In this document: positions 26,040-36,900 of the stretch, piece by piece
How the letters are laid out: every line of letters starts with the position of its first letter
Position numbering within the stretch: the stretch's first letter is position 1
Assembly: GCA_965153355.1 (NCBI GenBank)
Contig: OZ231126.1
Span: 32,240,001 to 32,304,000, forward strand
Direction: 5' to 3'
Source: Flaccisagitta enflata
Taxonomy: Eukaryota; Chaetognatha; Sagittoidea; Aphragmophora
Length of the DNA stretch: 64,000 bases
Position numbers and translations under genes: made by a program
The notes under the pieces: generated by a model
What the model saw: only the letters and a program-made list of their open reading frames with translations
Databases searched by the model: none
What the model was told of the DNA's origin: nothing

Positions 26040-26506
26040 GCAAGCAGGGGCAGCGCCCCTAAAAGGGCCGATGTCCTGTAGAACACAGGGGGGAATTTTC
26101 AGCATCCTGAGGGGGCATATTTCAGGCCTTAGATGACTTATTTAGCCCACTGAAGGCATATTTGAAGGCTTGAGGGTAGAATAAAGGCTTAGAGAGCAGA
26201 TTTGAGGTTTGGAGGGCAAAGTTTGAGCCAAGGAGGGCTGATTGATGCTTGGTGGTCTAACTGAAGGTCTGAAGGTCAGATTTGAGATCTGGAGGTTAGA
26301 TTTGAGGCTGGGGAGGGGCAGATTTGAATCCTGGAAGGCTTATATGAAGCTATGAGGGCTAAATTGAGGGCTGGTAGGGCAAATTTGAGGCCTTGATGGC
26401 CGACAGGGGGGAGGGATGGAAGGACGGATAGACAGAAGGATAGATGTCTGGAAATTCCCCCCTGTATTCTACAGGATGTCAGCCCTTTGGGGCCGCTGCC
26501 CAAAAA
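26040..26506 (+). mobile_element. Foldback-satellite element, copy G
   Basis: Starts CAGGGGCAGCGCCCC with left inverted repeat CGATGTCCTGTAGAACACAG, then a degenerate ~20-bp array (AGATTTGAGGCCTGGAGGGC-like) at 26110-26400, a GGACGGATAGACAG tract, the right inverted repeat, and CCCAAAAAG at the end. Confidence 0.8.
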
Positions 26507-26688
26507 GCTGTCGGAAGACAGACAGAGAAAAGACAGAACACAGACAGAAGATATGATAGGGAAGAGGTCATAAGTATTCAGAAAAATGGAGGGACCTAAA
26601 CTCAAAGAGGTGCATCTGGAGAGAAGAGACTTGAATCCAGAAAAAAAAAAATCGAATGAAAAGGATCGAAGCAAAATGCAGTTTGCTG

Positions 26689-26724
26689 CAAAAAGAAAGA
26701 AAGAAAGAAAGAAATAAAAAAAAA

Positions 26725-26808
<84 letters not shown>

Positions 26809-26812
26809 GAAA
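26689..26812. repeat. (GAAA)n microsatellite
   Basis: About 120 bp of GAAA with one A-rich interruption near 26716. Confidence 0.97.
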
Positions 26813-27360
26813 AAAAGATAGGACGAAATAAAGGACCAGTAAGAATAAAGGCTGAAAAATAAGAACAAAGCGAGAAGGAAAAAGAAAAAAAAAAGGTTAT
26901 GAAGACAAAAGAGCAAAAGTGGAATGGAGTAATTCTCGGCGCCAACGCTAAGCCACTAGTGGCGCTGGTGGCGCGCAGGTGAAAAAACGCAAAGCTAATA
27001 ATGATCCATGGTTGACTAGCTCGCCGGGGTAAAAACCGCCACAGGCGAAGAGGGGGGGGAGGCGGGTGAAGATGGGGGGGAGGTAGTTGGATTGGGTGGG
27101 CGAAAGAGAGAAAGAGGGGCGGTATTCAGGTACATCGGTGGTATGAGGGGGAACGAGATTGCAGTGTGATTGTAAGAAGAGATGGTAGAAAAACATGAGA
27201 TTTCTAGGGATGGTTGGAGGAAGTAATGAAGAATGGAAGCAGTAAGGTGAAAAGTCAAGTAAGGTCGAATAAGAATAGCGAGTTTGTATAATGCCACCGG
27301 GCTTGCGAAAAAAGTAAAAGTAAAGGAACAAGAGCAAGAGGTAAGAGCAAGAGGCAAAAG
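26813..27360. other. Unassigned DNA
   Basis: No supported gene. G-runs at 27050-27080. Proline-rich frames on the minus strand are low complexity. Confidence 0.4.
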
Positions 27361-27374
27361 GAAGAAGAGGAAAT

Positions 27375-27441
27375 AGGAGAAGAAGAAGAAGAAGAAGAAG
27401 AAGAAGATAAAGAAGAGTAAGAAGAGGAAAAAGAAGAAGAA

Positions 27442-27472
<31 letters not shown>

Positions 27473-27538
27473 AAGAAGAAGAAGAAGAAGAAGAAGAAGA
27501 AGAAGAAGAAGAAGAAGAAGAAGAAGAAGAAGAAGAAC
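27375..27538. repeat. (GAA)n microsatellite
   Basis: About 160 bp of GAA with few interruptions. Confidence 0.97.
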
Positions 27539-27539
27539 A

Positions 27540-27900
27540 AAAAAAACTGCAACGCCTTAGGTCATCCAACTTCCCGTGTACCACGTTTTTCAAACACACT
27601 CAACACAGCCTTCCTCCAGGCTTTAAAGGAAATACGTCATTTGTGTAAAAAAAAGCTTTTTGAAACGCAATAGACTTTTGAAAAAATAATTCTGTTGACG
27701 CAGTAATATGTATTGTGACTTTATTTTTTTGAATATGCAGATGACGTTTGTGTGAGCTTGAATGGGTTTCAGGTTATCTTTGTTGCGTGGAAGGAAGCTT
27801 TTCACTGTCTTCAGCTTTTGTGACGTCACAGAATTATTACGATATTATCTTTTTGAGATTAATGCTCAGGATTCTTTCTTTCCTGCCGCTAATTCGTGAC
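27540..27900. other. Unassigned DNA
   Basis: Mixed-composition sequence with no recognised gene or repeat. Confidence 0.4.
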
Positions 27901-28850
27901 CACGCTGACGGCGGAGGCGGCGGTGGCGATGGAGGCAGCGGTGGCGGCGTTGGTGGCTTTGGCGGCGGAAGCGGCGGCGGTGGCGGCGGAAGCGGCGGTG
28001 ATGGCAGCAGTAGATGCAGTGGTGGCAACGGCAGCAGTAGATGCAGTGGGGGCAGAGGTATAGGTGCCAGTGGTGGTTATGGAGGCAGCGGAGGCAGAGA
28101 CATCGAATGTAATGACGGCAATAACAGTTATGTACAGACAACAGCTATTCACAGCCTGATATTCAGTCTACAAATATTGTGCAGCAATTAAGGTGGCCGA
28201 AAAGAAGGTTACAGAGGCGGCGAAGATGGTTTGAGCCTTGTGGGGTGGTAACTGGGTGGTTCGAGACTGGGTATGGGAACTGTCTTCAGCTCGGTCGATC
28301 TGGTTCATAGTGTGGCTGGAAAGTGAGCTGCATTTGGGAAAGTTATGGCGGAGGTGTTGTTTGCGGTTGCAGCGTTGTTGGTGACGGCGTCAAAGCTTGT
28401 AGTGGAGGCGGAAACGCAGTGACGGTTGCGGCAAGTCAAGAATCGGCAGCGGCAGTCTAAGTGTCGAAAGCGGCAAAGTTGTAGCAGCAGAGGCGGAAAC
28501 GCAATGACAAAAGTGGCAATTGAAGAATCGGCAGCGGCAGTAGGACTGTAGGAGTGTTGGCAGCGGCAGTAGGAGTGTCGGCAGCGGCAGTAGGAGTGTC
28601 GGCAGCGGCAGTCAAAGTGGCGATAGCGTCAAAGGCTGTAGCAGCAAAGGCAGAAACGCAATGACAGTAGCGGCAAATCGAGAATTGGCAGCGGCAGTAG
28701 GAGTGTCAGAAGTGGCAGTCAATGAGGCGGCAGCGTCCGTCGAAAGTGTCAGCAGCAGCTGACACAGTGGCGTAGGAGGCGGTGGCGGTGGTGGCGGTGG
28801 CGGTGGTGGCGGTGGCGGCGATCGAAAAAGTCGGTAGCGGCAAATACCTC
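27900..28850. repeat. GGC/GGT-rich cryptic repeats with 21-bp units
   Basis: 27905-28110 is GGCGGA/GGTGGC triplet sequence. 28430-28740 contains about ten units near GGCAGCGGCAGTAGGAGTGTC (21 bp). 28775-28820 is (GGTGGC)n. The 147-codon glycine-rich frame at 27748-28191 lies on the first block and is probably a repeat translation. Confidence 0.75.
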
Positions 28851-28980
28851 CTCATCAATCATCAGAGCCGTAATCGGGAAAAGCTCCAAAGCTTCATTGC
28901 TCACCCTTTTCCGAATATATTCCATAAGATAACGGACAAGGTCTTTCTACGCCGCTTCATCTTATTCTCGCCTTTTCTTC

Positions 28981-29360
28981 TCTTTTTTGTTCTTCTTATT
29001 GTTCGCCTTCTTCTTGTTCTTGATGCTCTTCTTTTTCTTCTTCTTCTTCTTCTTCTTCTTCTTCTTCTTCTTCTTCTTCTTCTTCTTCTTCTTCTTCTTC
29101 TTCTTCTTCTTCTTCTTCTTCTTCATCTTCTTATTCCTCATCCTCATCCTCTTCCTCTTCCTCTTCCTCTTCTTCCTCTTTCTCTTTCTCTTTCTCTTTC
29201 TCTTTCTCTTCTTCTACTTCTTCTTCTTCTTCTTCTTCTACTTCTTCTTCTTCTCCCTTTTCTTTTTTCTTTTTTCTTTTTTCTTTTTTCTTTTTTCTTC
29301 TTCTTCTTCTTCTTCTTCTTCTTCTTCTTCTTCTTCTTCTTCTTCTTCCCCTTCTTCTCT
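28981..29360. repeat. (TTC)n and CTTTTT-type pyrimidine tract
   Basis: About 350 bp of TTC with CTCTTC and TTTTTC sub-blocks. Poly-Leu, poly-Phe and poly-Lys frames here are artefacts. Confidence 0.97.
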
Positions 29361-29423
29361 CTTCATCTGTCTACTACATTTTCTTGCTCTTAATTTTCTT
29401 CTATTCTCCTTGAATTATTGTTC

Positions 29424-29704
29424 TTTTTAGATGCGTCCTCGGATCTCTATAATAGGCTGTGTCCGTCGGTCGGTTGATCGGTTGGTTGGTCGATTGGTTG
29501 GTTGGTTACGCATTCATCAAAAACATCTAAATCAAGCATTTTTTGAACAGAAAAGTGGTTCTACCCCAGTAAAAGAAGCATACATCAAGTAATTCATTCA
29601 TTCAATCATTCATTCATTCACAAATGATATTAATTCATAAAAAACATTCATTCATAAAAAATGTTCATTCAAAGAGGACGCATCGTTGGCCTACTTGGCC
29701 TTGT
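29424..29704 (-). mobile_element. LINE-derived short element, GGCCAAGTAGGCC subfamily
   Basis: Reverse orientation: TTTTTAGATGCGTCCTCGGA with an imperfect AGATNC/GNATCT hairpin, (GGTCG/GGTTG)n, an ATTC-rich interior, then TTGGCCTACTTGGCCTTGTT. The 5' head, read on the minus strand, is AACAAGGCCAAGTAGGCC, different from the main subfamily but also able to form a GGCC/GGCC hairpin. Confidence 0.7.
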
Positions 29705-29815
29705 TTTTCTACTCCTTCCCTGTCCAACCAACGCGACTCTTCTCCGTTCGTGGTCAAACGAGCGTACATACTGAGATAACGTTTCGGTACGCCATGCATA
29801 CTGATCAGTGATCAT

Positions 29816-30110
29816 TTACAAAAATCGTCAATTCATTCGCTCATTCATTCATGCACACTAAAAGTTATCCATGTAAACATTCATACAAACTTTAATTAAT
29901 TCATTAAGCCATTCATACATACTCATCATTTACTCATTCAATGATTGATTCATTGATTAATTCATTCATTCATTCAGATTCATTCATTTATTCATTTGTT
30001 CATTCATTCATTCATTCATTCATTCATTCATTCATTCATTCATTCATTCATTCATTCATTCATTCATTCATTCATTCATTCATTCATTCATTCATTCATT
30101 TTGATATTCA
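29816..30110. repeat. (ATTC)n microsatellite
   Basis: Scattered then pure ATTC; the pure part is about 29998-30100. Confidence 0.95.
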
Positions 30111-30888
30111 TTTATCTATTGTTTTATTCACACCGACCCAATTTGAGACGGTAACTGAATTCCGATATTAGATTTTCTGTAAATCCACCCATCTGCGTGT
30201 TTGCACGCGTGTGTGTTTGTCAATTATGTACGCGCAATATACATATTTGATATACTCTCAGGATGCCCTTCATGATTTTCGATACCCTCCGATGACCCCC
30301 TCTGCTGGCCCTTTGACTCTTGTCGATGATAAATTATTGGTGAATTATCGGTGATTTGGTGCCTCATGACATCGAAAAGCGACGTGATGGTTTAAGACGT
30401 TTCTTCATTTGCGTTATTTTACCATCTATTCTGGTTATTCTGGCATACATCTTTTATCATGTAAGAGACAAATTCAAAGATAGACGAGTAAGGAATGTGA
30501 AACTTGGTAAGGATTTTATCAAGGTTGGGTCGGTGAGAGGGAAGGCATAACAACAGGGGGTAAGGCAACTGGACAATTATACAATGAAAAAAGTCATAAA
30601 AAGGCATGAAAATTATCGTGACAGAGTTGACACAAATGTCAGCATCACCATTTGATAGAAAAATGATCAGTACCAGCAGTGAGGGTAAATCTTCGCGTGT
30701 TTTCATCCTCATTTAGTATCCGTCTCAGAATCAGCTGTCCGCTCAAGCGATACAGTTAGCCAGACGTCTGCCGATACGAGTGTCGCCATTTGATAGCAGC
30801 GTTGGTCGATTGGAGGTGAATGATACTCGTGGGAGCTTTCTTCCAATCGACTGAATGCGTTTTCAGTTTATATCTCTTTTCTCTTTGC
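30111..30888. other. Unassigned DNA
   Basis: No gene or repeat family recognised. Confidence 0.4.
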
Positions 30889-30896
30889 CTCTCTGT

Positions 30897-31739
30897 GAGT
30901 CATGGACAGTCCGGGGGCGGTAGCCATAGTAATTCTATGGAGCCTTCTCAGGTAACTCTCAGGTTATTCTCAGGTAACTCTCAGGTAATTCTCAGGTTAT
31001 TCTCAGATTATTCTCAGGTGATTCAAAGGTTGTTTCCAGGATTTTTTTGGTAATTCCAAGGTCATTTTCAAGATTTCAATGGTAATCTTGGGTGTGGAAA
31101 GGATAAACTGATTATCTACACATTTAATAGTGGGGGGGGGGGGAAGAAGGAAATTGGCTTGCCGACGTCGACGTTGATGTCGACACATGACAAGATCTTT
31201 GTTACATCTGTTTTCTCATTACTGCCACCTATGCGGACGTCGACGTCGATGTCGATTCAGGGTATAATTTTTTAATTTTTCAACTTTTTCCTATGTTTTT
31301 TACGCTGATGTCGACGTCGATGTTGACGCAATGCAAGGTTTTATACAATATTTTATGCATAAAACTAACGCCGACGTCGATGTCGACGTCGACATCGACT
31401 TAGGGTATAATCTTTTCACTTTTTAAGTCATTCAAATGCTGCCTAAGCCGACGTCGACGTCGACATTGACATCATCATCAACGACATCAACAAAAAAGTC
31501 TATTATCCCCATAAAATGTTTTGCATGTCGACGTCGATGTCGACGTCGATGTCGACGTCAATGTTGACCGTTATCCTAATGTCTTTTTTTTAAGTTGCAT
31601 ATCAATATGAGAATATGAGAATATATGTCACCGATGACGACAATGACAACAACAATGACGATGTCGATGTCGACGTCGACAGCGATGTCGACAACAACTC
31701 TCAGGTTAATTCACATGGCCCCCTGACTGTCCATGTCAG
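30897..31739 (+). mobile_element. Seven-block GACGTC TIR element, copy 1
   Basis: Terminal inverted repeats centre on CATGGACAGTC followed by a G-run (start GAGTCATGGACAGTCCGGG, end CCCTGACTGTCCATGTCAG). Perfect 8-bp duplications CTCTCTGT lie at 30889-30896 and 31740-31747. Inside the left end is an 11-bp array (CTCAGGTTATT, about seven units). Then come seven blocks of alternating GACGTC/GATGTC hexamers starting near 31162, 31235, 31305, 31369, 31447, 31526 and 31659, separated by T-rich spacers. A final CTCTCAGGTTAATT precedes the right TIR. No ORF. The 8-bp duplication is compatible with hAT or P-type transposases. Confidence 0.9.
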
Positions 31740-31749
31740 CTCTCTGTCG

Positions 31750-32010
31750 CTTTTATGACTGTCGCTTTTTGCCATAACTGCCTGGTGACTATCTGGTGAC
31801 TATCTGTCCCTGATTATCCCCTTTCGCTTGCGTAATGTCTTTGTGTCTGTCTTTGTGTCTCTGTCTCTGTCAGTTTCCCGGATCACACTCTTTGTTTCTG
31901 CCTCCATCTCAACACCTGGTTGCTGACTTATCTGTCTGTCAGCCTATCTGTCTGTCTGTCTGTATGTGTGGCTGTGTGAAAATCTGACTGTTTCTCAGTC
32001 TCTTGATGTC
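31750..32010. other. Unassigned CTGT-rich DNA
   Basis: CTGTCTGT-rich sequence with no supported gene. Confidence 0.45.
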
Positions 32011-32052
32011 AGTCTGTGTGAGTGTGAGAGTGTGAGTGTGAGTGTGAGTGTG

Positions 32053-32100
<48 letters not shown>

Positions 32101-32105
32101 TCTCT
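32010..32105. repeat. (GAGTGT)n and (GT)n microsatellite
   Basis: GTGAGT repeats lead into about 45 bp of pure GT, then CT. Confidence 0.95.
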
Positions 32106-32298
32106 CTCTGTTATTCTTTTTTTTTGTTTTTCAATTTCGGTTTCAGCGTGTTTTGACGTTTTTGGATGCAAAGCAATCTTCTGCATCTCTTTTTGAGACT
32201 TTTCTCTTTCTCTGCCATTTAATCTTTCCATCCAGATAAATGTCTGTCATTCTGGATTTTTGTTTTCCCATCTAATCAAAACCAAACTCTCTCGCGCG

Positions 32299-32571
<273 letters not shown>

Positions 32572-33199
32572 CTTTTTTTCCTTAATGTTATCACTTTACC
32601 ATCGTTTGCCCAAACCTTGGAAAATGATTGGCCCCCGCAATTGCGCGCAAAGGTCAACCTCGCCACCTGATTGGCCCTCGCAAAGGTCAACATCAGCACC
32701 TGATTGGATCTCCCAAAGGTCAACTCGATCAAACATTACCACGAAATGACATCCTTGACGCAACATTATTTTCTTTTTTTTTTTTTTTTTGCTCTTATGG
32801 AAATATCGGAAACTCGACCGCCGATTAAATCCGAACGCGAATTCACCGACTGGCTGTTTGATCTGGTGCTGAAAAGACACACTAGCTAGAGTCTCTTCCT
32901 GTTTCTTCACGGAACATTTTGGTATCTCTTTGTAGGGGGTCCTGTCAGTCGTTTTTGTCAGTTCTTATATTTGTTAGTTTAGTTGGTCCGTCCATCAGTA
33001 TGTCCGCCAGTCCGTCCGTGCCTCCGTCGGAACATCTGGAATGCGTCCTTAGGTTCATGAAATGTTTTGGTCGTTCTGTGTCATGGTTACTTGTCCAGAG
33101 GTATGGCAAGTGGACTCTTCTCGACTTTCCCACTGACTTTGTCTCGCATTACATAGACTTCCAGTATTTCTGTTCCGGTGTTTTTTCTGTCTAACTGTC

Positions 33200-33200
<1 letters not shown>
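32572..33200. other. Unassigned DNA with a 36-bp triplicated segment
   Basis: CGCAAAGGTCAACNTCNNCACCTGATTGG-like units occur three times at about 32640-32740. No supported gene elsewhere in the stretch. Confidence 0.5.
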
Positions 33201-33453
<253 letters not shown>

Positions 33454-33680
33454 GCGTGGTTCCCCAGGAGAGTATGTTGTACATTCCTGAGTAGACGCTG
33501 AGTGTGTCGCCGCAGTGAAGATCCAACCACTCAAACCGCAATTTCAGCTTTTGAAGGCCTGAGAATTTGGAGCGAAATAGAAGAGTGGAGGAGAAAGGTA
33601 AAGATAGATGAGGAGAGGGAGAGGAAGAAGAGTTTTCGGTTTATGGATGTATATAACTCGAAATTATCGATGTGCACTTG

Positions 33681-33819
33681 TTTTTAGGTGCGTCATCGCA
33701 TTTCTATAAGAGGGTCTGTCCGTCCGTGTGTTTGTTCGTCCATCCGTCCGTCTGTATGTCCGTTGCGGCTGTGCTCAAATCACGCAGATAAGGCATTGAG
33801 TTGCCCGGATGGGCTTGTT
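33681..33819 (-). mobile_element. LINE-derived short element, GCCC head subfamily
   Basis: Reverse orientation: TTTTTAGGTGCGTCATCGCA (stem TGCG/CGCA), GTCCGTCCGT tract, then GTTGCCCGGATGGGCTTGTT. It shares the head GCCC..CGGGCAAC with the copy at 53926-54214. Confidence 0.65.
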
Positions 33820-33977
33820 CCATAACGGTATCCCTGCCCTTACTCTTCCCCCATCCTCATCCGTGACCCTCAGTTAGGGTCCTTCACCTCCCCTTTAGCT
33901 CCAGCCTCTACCCCTAATGTAAATCCCACGGTTCCCATCCGACACCTATCGAGCGAATATATTGTAATGCTGATTAA

Positions 33978-36900
33978 ACAATGCCGTGCAAGTGGGCAGG
34001 GGCAGTGCTAAAAAAGGTTATTTAAGCGATTGGGCAGAAGCAGTAAGGCTAACGGTGACCGACGAACGGTTACCGACGAACCGATGAACCGACGAACAGT
34101 CGAACCGACGAACCGACGAACGACGAACGGTGACCGACGAACGGATGGACAGACAGACCGACCATATAGCGGGGCTGTTTGTGCGTCCAAGCCTTCCCGC
34201 GGCGACAGCGGGCGACGCTCTGCGTTGGCAAATCTGGACGAAGGGGCCCGGAAGACAAGGGGAGGAGGAAGAGCGAAAGTTCCGACACCAATCCGTCTTT
34301 TTTACGGGTCACGGAGTAGGGGGGAGGTTGCCGCACCCTTCTGCTCCAAAAAAACTATTCATCTGTAGGCAGTAGCCCATGTTGGGCTCTCTCAAGTTGG
34401 GCGAACGCGCCCGGGCAACAGAGGTGGCTCTCAGACTAGTGACAATTCACCCCAACCCTGGTCCGAGAGGCCACGGCAGGACGGAGCGGGCTAAGCTAAG
34501 GAGAAGTATGAGAAGAAAGGAGAAAAGGAAGGAGAAAAGGCTAGCAAGGCAAGGCAGCAGCAAGGTTAAGGAGGAGTTGGTCGTTGTCGCCTGGAATGTG
34601 CAGCGCAAAAAACTGCTGGAGTGGTGTAGGACGACTGGATTCTCGCACGTCAACTGCTTTTATCGTCACAACAAAAGGGGAACTTGGTTCTCCAATTTCA
34701 ACCACCGATGGTACGAACTGGACGGCTTCCTTATGAGAAACCGCGAGCGACAGCATCACGTCAGGAAGATTTGTACTGTCGGCGAGGCGTCCCTCTCGGA
34801 CCACAAGCCGAAGAAGTTGCGACTGAGCTTAAAGAAGAGGAGGTGGGTAGAAGCTCAGGCTAGCAGGAAAGTCCCGCAAATTAAGTGGGAGTGTTTGAGG
34901 AACGAGGTGGTGGCTGAAACTTATCGCCAAAGGATGCAGGAGGTGATGGAAGAGGAGGAACAAAGGGTAGGGGAAGAGACATCAGGATGGGCAGAAGTGG
35001 CGGAGAAAGTGATGGTGGTGGCTAAGGAGGTTTGTGGTGTAAAAAGTAAGAGTGTGGAGAACCCGTGGATGATGGGGAAAGAAGAAGAGATAGAGAGAAG
35101 AAGAAGGGAGATAAGTGCCGCGGTGGAAAGGAAGAATGAAGCGGTGGAAGGAGGAGAAGAGGATGAAAGAGTGGAGGAAGCGAAAGAAGAAGTGAGGAGG
35201 CTTAGAGGGGAATGGAAGAGGACGGTAAAGAGATGGGAGAAGGAGTGGTGGGAGGGAGTGGCGGATGAATGTAGGAGGGCGGAGGAGGTTGGTGACATGG
35301 GCAGTCTCTATCGAGGGATAAGGAAGATAGGAATCAAGGATGAAAAGAAGGCGCCGGCGGAGACAAAAATAACAACAGAAGATTTTAAAGTTCACTTCAG
35401 TCAAGTATCAAAGGATCGTTTTGAGAATGACCCGGCGGAGATTGAGGAAGTTGTGGAAGCAGTGGAAGATCTGAGAGGGACAGAGAAGGCGAAGATTTGG
35501 GAAGAAAAATTGAACTCGGTGCCAGACAAGAAAGAAATATTGGAGCAAATGAGGAAGATGAGGGACTCGGCGCCGGGCGAGGACGGAGTCAGACTTTCTT
35601 ACATAATGAAAGGTGGTGAAAAGGTGCAGGAGAGGGTGGTAAAGATAGTTCAGTTTATGTTTTCCAACGAGGCGGAGAAGTGGGAGGATGCCCTCAAGTC
35701 GGGGGTAGTTGTGCCGCTGTATAAAATGAAGGGCGACCGCGACGACCCCAATAACTACAGGGGAGTGTGTCTTCTATCCATGGGGAGCAGGATACTAGCG
35801 CGAGTCATAGCAGCACGTCTGATGGCGTGGTCGGAAGACGTCGGTCTACTCGACGACAATCAGCAAGGCTTTCGGAAGGGTAGGTCGACCGGAGACGCCA
35901 CCCAGATGATGGTGAGACTGAAGGAGGACGCTGAGGATTTGGAAACAAGGAGGAGAGGGGAGGAGGTAGAGGACAAGGACAATCTTGTTGCGAGACTGTT
36001 GGATCTCAAGAAAGCCTATCCTAGGGTTAACAAGCCGGCCCTGTGGAAAATTCTTGAAAAATATGGTCTAAATGGTAACTTTCTGCACAGCCTCCAAGAC
36101 CTTCACGAGACTACCGAATATAAGATCCGCGGTAAGAACGGCTTCAGCGAGGAATGGGTGCCAGAAAGGGGCCTGCGAGAGGGATGTCCCTCCTCGCCAC
36201 CTCTCTTCAACATTTTTCACCAAGCAGTGATGCGACTAGCAAGGAGGAAGAGGATTGAAAGAGCGGAAGAAAGTGGAAAGACAGCAGGAATCATCGTCAA
36301 ATGGGTGCCAGGAAGTTCATTTCCGAGTGAAGCAACATGGGAGAAGCATAATTCAGAGGTGGTGGAGGTGAGGGTGGATAAGAGTCTCTTCGCGGACGAC
36401 TCCACCATAGTGGGTAACAAGGAGGAAATTGACGATGGAGTGAATACGACGAAGGAAATAATGAATAAATTCGAAGAAAGAAACAATGACAACAAAGAGG
36501 AGGAATTATTGTTTGGAAGCGAGGAAAGCGGTGGCATTAGAATGTTGGGCAGCTGGATGGGGTGGAAGGAGGATGTTGACGCACGTTTGAAGAGGGGAAA
36601 CAAGATATGGTGGTTAACAAGGAAACGTCTGAGAGGAGCAAGGATCTCGAGAAAGTTACAAGCAAGAATCGTGCAAACTTGCGTAGAATCGACGCTTTTA
36701 TTTGACTGTCATGTCAGAACGTGGAGGGTGTCTGAATTGAAGCGCCTTCAGAAGTTTGTGGACCGCGCGTATAGGCATGTTTGGAGCAGGAAGACGGGGC
36801 CGCCGTTGATGCAGATGCAACAAGAAGGTAAAAACATGGTGGATGTAAGGAAGGAGCTGGGGGTGATGCCGATCAGATGGAAGGTGGAGAAACGTGTGCT

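Noticed and set aside
27748-28191. Glycine-rich 147-codon ORF
   Set aside because: The Gly/Ser region follows GGC/GGT triplet expansion, and other frames across it are open too.
30897-31739. GACGTC blocks as a simple (GACGTC)n microsatellite
   Set aside because: Their number and order are kept in three independent copies with TIRs and separate 8-bp duplications, so they are part of an element.
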